Positions 1-10,649 of a DNA stretch of 64,000 nt are shown here, piece by piece. Source of the stretch: Arion vulgaris. Its lineage: Eukaryota; Mollusca; Gastropoda; Stylommatophora; Arionidae. Below the pieces are notes generated by a model. That model had not been told where the DNA came from. It did no database searches and saw only the letters and a program-made list of their open reading frames with translations. The position numbers were made by a program, and so were the translations under genes. The first letter of the stretch is position 1. Each line of letters starts with the position of its first letter. Location: positions 89,129,703 to 89,193,702 of the forward strand of contig CM036753.1 of the NCBI GenBank assembly GCA_020796225.1, given 5' to 3'.

Positions 1-1356
1 CTTGCAGGTTCCACGTGTGTAGCAAATAGCACAATCCTTAAAACCCTCTACTCTGGAAGAATACGACCGGCCCTGGAGTATGTCATTGAAGCATAGAGTA
101 GTGCATCGAACAATCAATTCGCCAAAGTGAGCAGTAGTCAAAATCGAGCAGCTTGCATTATCACATGAGCCATGAAGTCCACGCCCATCAAGGCGCTGGA
201 AACAATCACAGGCCTCCAATCAATGGCAGACCGCAGAGACAGGAACGATTTGATACTGTCGGAAAATTGAACGGTTTCACTCCTACCCTATGTACGTTAA
301 AATGAACGAACTAGGAAGGGGCAGGATAAAGAGAACCAGCTTCGCAAAAATTCCAAAGCACTAATCAAAGACCACCCGGTCATAGCACACTGTAAAGCCA
401 AACGAATACCGGCAACTTTTTTAGAGCCCGCCGTGGGAAATAAAATTGCCAAAATTAAGGGCATCAATCCCAGAAATTCAATAGAAAGGGCAGCTAGAAA
501 ACTACGAAAGAAGAGCGGTCACAGAAAAATACGAGAGTCCAAGTACCATGAGAGTGCGTGGGCACACGTGTACACCGATGGTTCGGCAAAGAACGCAATC
601 AGCGATGGTGGAGAAGGAATAGTGCTTAAACTCTCAAAGAAAATGAAGATCACGAAGGCGATTGCCACAGGTAAATTGTCAAACAACTACCAAGCAGATG
701 CAGAGGCAATAATCCTCAGAAATGATCCTAGAGAAAAGCAGCACCTCATGCAACAAAGTCGTGATATTCACCGATGCTCTCTCGGTCATCAGGCACTAAA
801 AACGTAGCAAAACAGAGCTCAAAGCTAAAAGAGATCCTCCGTGTACTAGTAAGCTCACTTAAACGCAATGTGATTCAATGGATCACACTGCAATATAAGT
901 GGAAATGAGGAAGTCTAGCAACAGAAGGTGCTAGACTACCGCAGAACGATCATGAGATCAGTTACGAGGAGGAAAAACAACCATAGACTGGCAGTTCAAA
1001 GAAAAGTGGTCGAAAGATCACCCACAACACAGCAGTAAAAATGTATACCATGATTTATCCCATGGCGAACAAGTTGCTATATTCCGCCTCCGTACCGGCC
1101 ATAACAGGCTTCGGGCCCATATGTTCAACAAATTTTAAATTGGTACAACTAGCCTGTGCAAATGCGAAAAGGCGGACATGACGGCAGAGCACATACTGCA
1201 AGACTGTCTGTCAGGTGTTAGCAGGCCTGAGAAGCGAGATCTAGCCCGATAACACAGAACTTCGCAAGAAGCTGTACGGAGGGACGGAGTCGCAAAACAA
1301 CAGTAGTACTCATGAAAAGATTTGGTTTATCGATCTAGGCGGGATCCAAAGAAGAA
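1..1356 (+). mobile_element. 3' part of RNase H-bearing LINE (family R), decayed
   Basis: Enters from the left edge. The first 430 bases give, across shifting frames, the thumb region typical of RNase H LINEs (LETITGLQSMADRRD-like, then HPMYVKMNELGRGRIKRTSF-like). An RNase H domain follows, with the VYTDGSAKNAISDGG motif at about 565-605 and NYQADAEAIIL near 685-715. Next come RLRTGHNRLRAHM (1090-1125) and a Cys/His tail, CKCEKADMTAEHILQDC-like (1155-1207). Stops and frameshifts break it throughout. It ends in a GAAGAAAATAAG-type tail that merges into the 25 bp array. The RNase H plus Cys tail suggests the I/Nimb group; the clade is inferred. Related fragments are at 53452, 56815 and 58870-60660. 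Confidence 0.85.
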
Positions 1357-1364
1357 AATAAGAA

Positions 1365-1715
1365 AATGACTGTGCACCGCAGATAAGAAAATGATTGTGC
1401 ACTGCATATAAGTAAATGATTGTGCACTGCAGATAAGAAAATGATTGTGCACCGCAGATAAGAAAATGATTGTGCATTGCATATAAGTAAATGATTGTGC
1501 ACTGCAGATAAGAAAATAATTGTGCACTGCAGATAAGAAAATGATTGTGCACTGCAGATAAGAAAATCATCGTGCACTGAAGATAAAAAAATAGTCGTAC
1601 ACTGCAGATAAGAAAATGATCGTGCACTGCAGATAAAAAAATAATCGTACACTGCAGATAAGAAAATGATCGTGCACTGCAGATAAAAAAATAATCGTAC
1701 ACTGCAGATAAGAAA
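1365..1715. repeat. 25 bp minisatellite, about 14 units
   Basis: The unit has the core ACTGCAGATAAGAAAATGAT plus TGTGC. Early units end TTGTGC; later units drift to CGTGC or CGTAC with AAAAAATA. Long minus-strand open frames here are a by-product of the 25 bp period and are not genes. The same unit recurs at 5550-5668. Confidence 0.95.
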
Positions 1716-1884
1716 ACGTTTAAGATGAAAGACTACAGATATACCATACGTTTTCCAATCTAAGGAGAAACTCTTTATTTTCCTACTGGAATCACAAACA
1801 AAAATCAAACAGAAGCAAGATAAAAAATAATGCAGTTAAACTGTGAAGAGGACTAGCTAGCAATTACAGATCAAAGTACACTTG

Positions 1885-1930
1885 GAGGTGAGAGAGAGAG
1901 AGTTAGAGAGAGAGAGTAGGAGAGAGCGTA
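1885..1930. repeat. GA-rich microsatellite
   Basis: Interrupted (GA)n tract inside the composite repeat. The counterpart in copy 2 (about 5838-5880) is also GA-rich but differs in length and interruptions. Confidence 0.9.
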
Positions 1931-2007
1931 AGAAAATATATTCATTTGTTAGACTAAAAAATTGAACAAAGGTATGCGATTATACACGATATATTGTGTT
2001 TTTATAA

Positions 2008-2405
2008 TATATTTTTGTTGAATTTAAAACATATGGTATGATTATGATTGCATTTAAAACATATGGTAAGATTATGATTGCATTTAAAACAAATGGTATG
2101 ATTATGATTGGATGTAAAACATATTGTATGATTATGATTGCATGTAAAACATATGGTATGATTATGATTGGATGTAAAACATATGGTATGATTATGATTG
2201 CATTTAAAACGCATTGTATGATTATGATTGCATTTACAACATATCGTATGATTATGATTGCATTTAAAACACATTGCATGTTTATGATTGCATTTAAAAC
2301 ATATGGTATGATTATGATTGCATTTAAAACACATTGTATGATTATGATTGCATTTAAAACATATCGTATGATTATGATTCTATGTCAAACATATTGTAGG
2401 AGTGT
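2008..2405. repeat. 30 bp minisatellite, about 13 units
   Basis: The unit has the core CATTTAAAACATATGGTATG followed by ATTATGATTG. Because 30 is a multiple of 3, both strands stay open for over 100 codons. Those frames encode only a 10-residue repeat and are rejected as genes. Copy 2 has about four units (5965-6090). Confidence 0.95.
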
Positions 2406-2427
2406 GGTTGAATGTAAACGTGGTGTT

Positions 2428-2640
2428 CTATGTGGTTAAGTGGTTAAATCTGTATCTAGCGTTTCGATGGTCGTGGGTTCGAATCCAGACTGACGTTCGT
2501 TCACCAGTGCATCTTTTTCAGAGACCTCTAGGATTGTTGCCGGAGCTAAGGAGGTTGTGTTTTGTGCAATAGTCTCGACAAATCGAGTGTCATTTCTGAT
2601 GGGAAGGATCGAGGCATATGGAGTAAACCCGGTGAAATGA
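2428..2640 (+). mobile_element. tRNA-derived SINE (family T1), inside composite copy 1
   Basis: The head resembles a tRNA: an A-box-like GTGGTTAAGTGGTTAAATC segment and a perfect B box, GGTTCGAATCC, at about 2477-2487. The body carries CTCTAGGATTGTTGCCGGAG and TTTTGTGCAATAGTCTCGAC. It is shared with 6105-6310 and, more divergently, with 56310-56545. No acceptor-stem pairing or anticodon arm is convincing, so this is not called a tRNA gene. Confidence 0.7.
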
Positions 2641-2699
2641 AATTAATCATTCGGATTTAAACCTTTAATGATAACAGGCGTTCTACTATCTGGGACTGT

Positions 2700-3583
2700 G
2701 TCTTCACGATCGGTATCTGATCACTCAAAGTATACCTCAGATCGATATCTGATCACTCACTGAATACCTCAGATTGATATCTGATCACTCACCGATTACC
2801 TCAGATTGATATCTGATCACTCACTGAATACCTAAGATTGATATCTGATCACTCACTGAATACCTCAGATTGATATCTGATCACTCACTGAATACCTCAG
2901 ATTGTTATCTGATCACTCACTGAATACCTCAGATTGCTATCTGATCACTCACTGAACACCTCAGATTGGTATCTGATCACTCACTGAATACGTCAGATAT
3001 CTGATCACTCACTGAATACCTCAGATTGGTATCTGATCACTCACTGAATACCTCAGATTGATATCTGATCACTCACTGAATACCTCAGATTTATATATGA
3101 TCATTCACTGAATATTTCAGATTTATATCTGATCACTCACCGATTACCTCAGATTGATATCTGATCACTCACTGAATACCTCAGATTGATATCTGATCAC
3201 TCACCGATTACCTCAGATTGATATCTGATCACTCACTGAATACCTAAGATTGATATCTGATCACTCACTGAATACCTCAGATTGTTATCTGATCACTCAC
3301 TGAATACCTCAGATTGCTATCTGAGCACTCACTGAACACCTCAGATTGCTATCTGATCACTCACTGAATACCTCAGATTGATATCTGATCACTCACTGAA
3401 TACCTCAGATTTATATATGATCATTCACTGAATATTTCAGATTTATATCTGATCACTCACCGATTACCTCAGATTGATATCTGATCACTCACTGAATACC
3501 TCAGATTGATATCTGATCACTCACTGAATACCTCAGATATCTGATCACTCACTGAATACCCCAGATTGGTATCTAATCACAGA
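2700..3583. repeat. 32 bp minisatellite with internal hairpins, about 27 units
   Basis: The unit has the core TCAGATTGATATCTGATCAC followed by TCACTGAATACC. Each unit can fold as TCAGAT-TGAT-ATCTGA. Some units have lost the loop and become the perfect palindrome TCAGATATCTGA. A variant block (TTATATATGATCATTCACTG) occurs at 3091 and again at 3411, exactly ten units apart, which shows a higher-order 320 bp repeat. Confidence 0.95.
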
Positions 3584-3590
3584 GACTCTG

Positions 3591-4652
3591 CGATATTGCA
3601 CTTCATCAAGACAGTGCTGAAGATGTTGAAGAAAACTACACATGCTTCTACGAACATCACCGTGTAGAACCAATAGTAACATACGCATGATGCTCAAAAA
3701 GTATATAATTCTCAATTAGAACAAAATGTAATTGTAGGTTATACGTTTTGGACAACTTGAAGCAGAGTGACGTTTCTTCTGACAGTTCCTAAGATTATGC
3801 TACTATATATATATTGACAAAAATTTAGTTTCACAGAGTGGTTTATTGATTCTCTCTTCTCACAGCTATCTTGATAAAACAGACATGTTTGTAGTTTTGT
3901 TTGATAGTATAGCTAACACTGACCTAACCAAGCACATCTTCATGATTATATTTAATCATAGCTCCAGACACAGGCTTTTGCTAAGCGTGCCCCCGTCATA
4001 TTACCCGAGAACAAATTTAAAACAAAAAAGCTATATAACGTCACAATCTCAGTGTGAGTACATTTTCTAATTACTCTGACTTCAATCATAGCACAGTTCA
4101 ATCTTTCCGTTTTCCAGAAATGTGATTGTTTCCTTCATTGTTTCCTTCATTGATCGGATAAATCAACACATTTAGGTACAGTTCCTGTCCGTGTACTGAC
4201 TTGCACTTTGTTGCGAATTGTTGTTTGTGATCTACTTAAACGGCCGAAACATTAAAGTTGTTGTTTCTTGATGAAGGTCTGTACTGATTTTGTATCTACT
4301 TTTTTCCTGATGTATTCATTTCTAAACTGGTCTTTTCTTGATACCCCCAGCATTCTGCGTCGTCACTTCATCTCTACCATGACTAATTGTCTTCTATCGT
4401 TTGAAGTCAGCGTCTAGGTTTAGCACTGACAGCATAATGTTGGGAGAAATATTGTTTTGTACATTGCTCTTTCAGTGTTCTTGGGAATATGTTGGAACTT
4501 CACAATTTATATCATTTATCATATTATTTGGTTTGGATTTTTGCATCTTTGTTCGATTTCGTTAGTAATTTTTCAATTTGATATAATGTTGACACCGAAA
4601 ACACAAGAAATATTCAAACTAATGTAGGAAACATCAAAAGATATATTAAGAC
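3591..4652. other. No recognisable feature
   Basis: AT-rich sequence with only short spurious frames, such as the 74-codon one at 3846. Nothing resembling a domain, transposon end or tandem array was seen. Confidence 0.6.
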
Positions 4653-4836
4653 CAGTGACGACTCGTGATCACACTTGTTGGTGCGGCCAACCATACATTT
4701 TCGGAAAATCAAGGTTTCGGATTAGGTTATTTTCATTATAAAATGAATATTTAATTAATAAAATAATAAATACACGTACCTCATTATTGTTGGTGGGGCC
4801 CGGTCCCACATGCCCTTAATCACGTGCCGCCACTGG
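4653..4836. mobile_element. hAT-like MITE
   Basis: About 183 bp with inverted ends: left CAGTGACGACTCGTGATCAC, right AATCACGTGCCGCCACTG (reverse complement CAGTGGCGGCACGTGATT). The flanks are ATTAAGAC (4645-4652) and TTTAAGAC (4837-4844), a near-match 8 bp duplication offset by one base. There is no coding capacity. A shorter relative lies at 27955-28116. The superfamily is inferred from the CAGTGGCGGC-type ends and 8 bp duplication. Confidence 0.65.
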
Positions 4837-5549
4837 TTTAAGACTAAATATATCAATTTCAGAAGTTAAAACAGTGCGGTGAAATAATGTTTCCTCTTAT
4901 ATGAAACCCGCTGTACAATATTACTTGATGGCTAATATCGTGAACTTCTATAAGATTGTTTATGTTTGTTGAGAGAATGCAAACAAACCAAAAAATGATT
5001 ACTATATTTGTGTTAGTGAATAACCAAGAAATATAATTAAATCTAGTTGATGAAAAGATTATGTCTATCATTTCTATTTCGATCTATATGTCTAACAGAC
5101 AAGAATAACAATGTCAGTACAAAATTAAAGCTGAATGTCTGAAGAGTTTTGACAGAAAATGTCTGCCAGACGGGGTAATGATTGGGTATGTCTACGGAGT
5201 GTAAGGTCATTATTTGGGTTTGCGATTAAGGATTCGTTCAAGTTAATCTCGGAACAATCTATAACAAATATTAATGCTTTCTTCAGTTGTTCTTGTTATT
5301 TTGTGTTCTATTTTTGACGATTTACCAATCATTTCGTTACAATTGTTAATTTAAACCGCAACTAAGGATTTTTTTAAAGGTGTATCGTCCTCGTAATGAT
5401 TTATTCACAAAAGATATATATATATATTTAACAAGTGCAAATTACAACAGCAGAAACAATAGTGATTCCTAAATTATTTTTAAGCAGACATAGATGATCT
5501 TAGTGGCAGAAAAAGTAACAATTGCATTACACTTCAAAGTAAGAAATTT
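4837..5549. other. No recognisable feature
   Basis: AT-rich spacer between the MITE and the second composite repeat. No gene, array or transposon end recognised. Confidence 0.6.
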
Positions 5550-5668
5550 AGTGTGAGAAAATAATCGTGCACTGCAGATAAGAAAATAATCTTGCACTGC
5601 AGATAAGAAAATGATCTAGCACTGCAGATAAGAAAATGATCTAGCACTGCAGATAAGAAAATGTTTAA
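5550..5668. repeat. 25 bp minisatellite, about 5 units
   Basis: Same ACTGCAGATAAGAAAATGAT core as 1365-1715, with CTAGC or CTTGC in place of TGTGC. Confidence 0.9.
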
Positions 5669-5964
5669 GATGAAAAACTACAGATACACCATGCGAATTC
5701 CAATCTCAGGAGAAACTCTTTTATTTTCCGACTGGAACCAGAAACACAAACAAAACTGAAGCAAGAGAAAAAAATGCAATTAACCTGTGAAGAGGGGTGG
5801 CTTAATAGCAATTACAGATAAATGAACACTTGGAGGTGAGAGAGAGTTAGAGAGAGAAAGATAGAGAGAAAGAGAGTGTGCGCAAACAATATATTCATTG
5901 TTAGACTAAACAATGAACAATGCTATGCGATTATACACAATCTATTGCGTTTTTATAATATTTT

Positions 5965-6090
5965 TGTTGAATTTAAAACATATTGTATGATTGTGATTGC
6001 ATTAAAAAACATATTGTATGATTGTGATTGCATTTAAAACATATCGTATGATTTTGATTGGACGTAAAACAAATTGTAGAAGTATTGTTG
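5965..6090. repeat. 30 bp minisatellite, about 4 units
   Basis: Same CATTTAAAACATATxGTATG core as 2008-2405, with GTGATTG in place of ATGATTG in the first units. Confidence 0.9.
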
Positions 6091-6104
6091 AATATAAACA
6101 TGGT

Positions 6105-6310
6105 GTTTCTGTGGTTAAGTGGTTAAATCTGTGTTTAGCGTTTCGATGGTCGTGGTTTCGAATCCAGACTGTTACGTTCTGTTCACAAGTGCATCTTTTT
6201 CAGAGACCTCTAGGATTGTTGCCTGAGCTAAGGAGGTTGTGTTTTGTGCAATAGTCTCGACAAATCGAGTGTCATTTCTGATGGGAAGGATCGAGGCATA
6301 TAAAGTAAAC
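6105..6310 (+). mobile_element. tRNA-derived SINE (family T1), inside composite copy 2
   Basis: Collinear with 2428-2640. The B-box region here reads GGTTTCGAATCC (one extra T), which would weaken it as an RNA polymerase III promoter. The body with CTCTAGGATTGTTGCCTGAG is retained. Confidence 0.65.
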
Positions 6311-6387
6311 CGTTGCAATGAAGTCAATCATTCGGATTTAGACCTTTAATGATAACAGGCGTTCTATTATCTGGGACTGTGTCTTCA

Positions 6388-6863
6388 CGATCGGTATCTG
6401 ATCACTCACTGAATACATCAGATTGATATCTGATCACTCACTGAATACATCAGATTGATATCTGATCACTCACTGAATACCACATATTGATATCAGATCA
6501 GTCACTGAATACCTCAGATTGATATCTGATCACTCACTGAATACCTCAGATTGTTATCTCATCACTCACTGAATACCTCAGATATCTGATCACTCACTGA
6601 ATACATCAGATTGATATTTTATCACTCACTGAATACCTCAGATTTTTATCTGATCACTCACTGAATACCTCAGATTGATATTTTATCACTCACTGAATAC
6701 CTCAGTTTGATATCTGATCACTCACAGAATACATCAGATTGATATCTGATCACTCACTGAATACATCAGATTGATATCTTATCACTCACTGAATACCTCA
6801 GATATCTGATCACTCACTGAATACATCAGATTGATACATGATCACTCACTGAATACCTCAGAT
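6388..6863. repeat. 32 bp minisatellite, about 15 units
   Basis: Same hairpin-forming unit as 2700-3583, with several ATCTGA to ATTTTA changes and several loop-deleted TCAGATATCTGA palindromes. Confidence 0.9.
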
Positions 6864-7889
6864 TATCAAGTCCATTAGTGTCAGAAGTGTCATCAATTAC
6901 TGAGAAAAAAATCAAGTGTAGAGATTGCTTGCAGTTTTGGTTCTAGCTTTATTCTGTGAAGGAATGATCCTTCAGATTAATACTTCTGAGATCACTTACG
7001 TCATAGAGGAACAAAGAATGACTTGAGATAATCAGATAATATAATCCTTCCATGTTGTGGTGATGGTTGTTTGGTAATATTTTATAGTTTAGTTATCAAC
7101 ATTTATATATCATATTAACTGTTATCAATGCCGCTTGAAGTGCGCCACTTTTCAAACATTTATAATATCTTGTCAGAGGTATTACAACTCTAATATGTTA
7201 CTAATAATTGTTCTTAATTATGATAAATCACTAATTTTCTGAACATTAGATGCTTTTTAATTAAGATCATATTACTTGTTCGAGATCAAAGAGTTGGAGC
7301 CTTCATAGCAATATGACAACTTATACATTTACGTAATTTCAGAGCAGATATCGTTCGAAAGAATGACGATGCTTGGTTATTTTTACGAGTTCAACCCAAG
7401 CTGGGTTCAATCGTTATGACACTTCCTAGTAGGGTTAAAAAAAAATAGAATTATTGACGTCTTAAAATATTCAATTTGTTTAAAAATGATAGTTATAATT
7501 GCAAATATCACTTTAATTATTTACAAAATCCCTTTGAAACATTAATAGCAGAAAAAAGAATATAATAGTGTAATCGGATTCTTTGAATTTTGCATTTTAA
7601 TTTTATGAGACGGGCCATTTAGAATTTATTACTATTATTTGTATTTATTTTCAAGAAATCTAGGTCTGTCAGCATGTTCCTTTCTGTTTTCTTCCTCCCA
7701 CTGCTTTACATTTGTTACTTAAACTGCAATCTCATTTATCACTTCTTTTCTTCTATCGTTTTAATTTCAGTTTGAAATTGTAGAGCCACACAACTGACGT
7801 ATATCAATGGTTAAGATTTGGTTTTTTATTTGGGTGATCCTAATTACAGAGGAAAGCTAAAAACTGTTTCATGTAAATGTATATATATA
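6864..7889. other. No recognisable feature
   Basis: AT-rich, with a short TATATA run near 7880. No gene or repeat recognised. Confidence 0.6.
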
Positions 7890-7960
7890 TATATTTCTCT
7901 CGTTCCGCTATACGTTACATAGTGTCTGCAAGTAATTTCTCCATAACTCCTTTGTTATGG
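7890..7960 (-). mobile_element. LINE B 3' end fragment
   Basis: The sequence TTTCTCTCGTTCCGCTATACG then CTGCAAGTAATTTCTCCATA is the reverse complement of the 3' end of LINE B at 26690-26750. It spans only the last 70 bases or so, a very short 5'-truncated insertion next to an AT microsatellite. Confidence 0.75.
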
Positions 7961-8019
7961 TATGTTATGAATTTATTTGTATCACAATCAAGCTATTAGA
8001 GTCATTATACTTCATATGA

Positions 8020-8430
8020 ACTGTTGTTATATAATGCATCATGGATAAGAAACATTAGTTATATACTACATTGATTACAGAGAACGGTGGTTATATAATA
8101 CATTACGAATAAGAATGGATAGCCTGACTTCATGACACGGTAGAGCGTCAACATCTGAGTTGATAGCAAACACCAACGACAGAGATTTGTGGAGATCCAT
8201 GATCGCTTACATCAGCCGGCACGACACCTGATGAGGATGATGACGGATAAGAAACATTAGTTATATACTGCAATGCAGACAGAGAACATTGGTTACATAT
8301 TACATTGAGGATAGAGAACATTGGTTACATATTACGTTGAGGACGGAGAACATTGGTTACATATTACATTGAGGATAGAGAACATTGGTTACATATTACG
8401 TTGAGGACGGAGAACATTAGTTAAATAACG
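8020..8430. repeat. Minisatellite, about 32 bp unit, interrupted by LINE E
   Basis: Five clear units at 8270-8430 share GAACATTGGTTACATATTAC, alternating ATTGAGGATAGA and GTTGAGGACGGA. More diverged units (ATTAGTTATATACTACATTG and similar) precede the LINE E tail at 8116-8242, so the array was present before that insertion. Confidence 0.8.
8116..8242 (+). mobile_element. LINE E 3' end, 127 bp, inside a minisatellite
   Basis: Encodes the terminal GRASTSELIANTNDRDLWRS-type tail and ends in a GATGAGGATGATGA run. It matches 31740-31857. The flanks are ACGAATAAGAA (8105-8115) and ACGGATAAGAA (8243-8253), an 11 bp target duplication with one mismatch. Because the target is itself a repeat, the duplication could partly reflect array periodicity. 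Confidence 0.75.
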
Positions 8431-10198
8431 CACTGAAGCTTCATAGTAGCATCAATATTCAAAGCACACCTGATGTATTTTACTACCGTTTCTACTCTCA
8501 GTTTAATTTAACCCTAATTGTGTACCAGCAAACAACTGGGAACTAACCGTTGTCAATGAGCTGTTGATTACGTCACTCATCATATGTTGGATGTCTAAAA
8601 AAACACGAGTCTAACACCTTAATTAAAAAAAAATATACTTAATGCCTGGTCGCAGATAGCGAGGTTAATAAGACGCTGCGGTAGGGACTATGTGCTGTTG
8701 AACATCCGTTGCAGGATGCTGGATTAGGCCAAATATTTTTGGTTTGCACGTGGTATGCAGCTGGACTACAGGAAATCCTTCTATTTTACTTGGGGATATC
8801 AATTACTACTACCTCTGAAGTCGACGTGAAACGCACCAGAATGAGGGGACAATGGAAATAATGAAAGCAAGTTTTCACCAAAAGTCAGTCAGAAGTTCCA
8901 TATTAGGTGCCTTGACTAAGCCTAAATTCGTAGAGAGTGAACGCAAAATAATAATTTTAAAAATACCTAATATTATAAAAACGTGTGTATTTACAATGTA
9001 ATATATTTAATATAATCTAATAGTACTATGATCTGAAAAAGTGTACTCTTACATGGTAATATACGTAAAATATGGCCATCACTGGCGGAATGCGGGAGGG
9101 CCATTCAGAATCAGAACTGTTTGATTCTAGACACGACTTTGCTAGCGCATTTCCGCCATGTTTGGTCGGGTATTTTTCGGTTTCGTTTGCGAGCTACTGA
9201 GTTAGTGTTTGAGCAACGCTGTGAGCTATGAATGTTACATGGAATGCTTTTTGCTGTTTCAACAGTGCGTTTGTTGTGGTTGTGAGTATTTACAAAATGG
9301 CGGACAGCGGTTATGACGAACAGACTCAATCTTCCGTTTGCAGTGATATTGTGTGTGCAGAAAGCTGGATTTTGTTGTGATTGATGTTCCTTTCGACATG
9401 AATTGCAATTCAAGTGATGAACAGTTTTGTGTTGACACTTTAGCGACGGCCATATGCATTTATGCGGTGCTGGTTGCTTTTTTGTGGCGGTACGGCTGTT
9501 TCATTCTGTAATTAGTTCACGACACAGGAGACAGTTGTTAGAATTTTGTGTGATTTTCGTTGGCACAGTAACGGAGGAATTATGGGGTTACCCGTTGCAG
9601 TGAAGTCGGAACCGTACATATGAACTATGAACTATGAATACGTAATATAATATATTAGTACTATCATCTGAAAACGAATACATAAACGATAAAGTAAATG
9701 TATCTGTATGAGAATTAAATAATCAAATAAAGTAAAGGAACACATTTTCATACTATGTGATCTATTGGGTATACAGTGTTAGAATCGTATTTCTAATTGA
9801 CTGTTGGCACACGATGGGTGATGTGTCTTACTTACCAGCGCCTTTCAAAGTACCCAATTGTGGCTGGGTAGACATTAGAGCTGTTACGGTCGTAAAAATA
9901 TTCGACGTCCACTATGGAAGTGAACCTTGACCACTAGTCTGTGAAGCGATTTAAACTAATAACTGCGCTACTTCAGCTCTCAATGAGAATACCACTGTAT
10001 GGCAATAACGACAAAACTGATGGATGAAAATGTCTGAAGTACTCTTAAATAAAAATCTTCAACTTCCAATCAATATCCCTCTGTTCCTGAAGGCTAAAAA
10101 TGACAAGACAAATAGATTATATCTTATTAGGAAGAAGTGAGCTATCCTCTTACAGCCTTTATGTTTCAAGTGGAATATATTGGCGGTAATTGTTGCTA
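8431..10198. other. No recognisable gene
   Basis: Mostly AT-rich. A less AT-rich stretch at 9063-9640 has overlapping 66- and 100-codon minus frames with no domain I recognise. It could be an old transposon remnant. Confidence 0.5.
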
Positions 10199-10304
10199 TA
10201 GTCTGTCCATTAATTCGTGAGCACGTTTGAAATTGATTTTCTCGAAAACTACCTGTTGGATCTCAGTGATTTTTGCATGCAGCCTTAGAATATCCATGAC
10301 GCTA
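10199..10304. repeat. Left terminal inverted repeat
   Basis: Matches the reverse complement of 12280-12385 over 106 bases with two differences that I can see (CTCGAAAA versus CTTGAAAA, GCATGCAGC versus GCAAGCAGC). It ends inward at CATGACGCTA. Confidence 0.95.
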
Positions 10305-10649
10305 AAATAAAGCTAACCAGTAGTCCATAGATGCTACGGATTTTGCACATCGGCGAATTCCTTTGATCTTTTATGACAATTGCAAATACGGGGCTCAAAT
10401 TTTAGATTTTACAGTATCCCTAGAATTTGTCCATGTCAATTCTATTCATAGGTGTATCTCCATATTAACTTGATAGGTCAAGTAATTAAGTGTGTTGCCC
10501 TTTATGTGCAATCGTGAACTTGGATACAATATGCAACAGTTAGTCCTCCCTTCGGTCACCATTAGACCCCAGGGTGTCTTAACTTCACCACAAATTGTAT
10601 GATGGTAGACGCATTTGGATATGGAAATGCATACGTTGCTATTTCTCAG

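Larger units (their letters stand above)
1357..3590. repeat. Composite multi-minisatellite repeat, copy 1
   Basis: Order: a 25 bp array, a unique spacer of about 290 bp with a GA-rich tract, a 30 bp array, a tRNA-like SINE segment, then a 32 bp array. The same order and spacer sequence recur at 5550-6863, so the block moved or was duplicated as a unit. The spacers (1706-2010 and 5648-5960) align over their full length with scattered substitutions and small indels. No transposase or reverse transcriptase is visible inside. Confidence 0.85.
5550..6863. repeat. Composite multi-minisatellite repeat, copy 2
   Basis: Same order as 1357-3590: 25 bp units (5550-5668), unique spacer with GA tract (5669-5960), 30 bp units (5965-6090), tRNA-like SINE (6105-6310), 32 bp units (6388-6863). 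All three arrays are shorter than in copy 1 (about 5, 4 and 15 units against 14, 13 and 27). The single-copy parts have kept nearly the same length. Confidence 0.85.

Noticed and set aside
1310..2439. Long overlapping ORFs on both strands (up to 157 codons)
   Set aside because: They lie in the 25 bp and 30 bp arrays and encode only the translated repeat; several frames on both strands are open at once.
2428..2500. Possible tRNA gene
   Set aside because: A and B boxes are present, but no acceptor-stem pairing or credible anticodon arm, and the sequence is repeated with a SINE body. The same reasoning applies at 12715, 48215, 56310 and 63758.
9111..9459. Overlapping minus-strand ORFs in a less AT-rich stretch
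   Set aside because: No domain, no similarity to another part of the window, and both frames are short.
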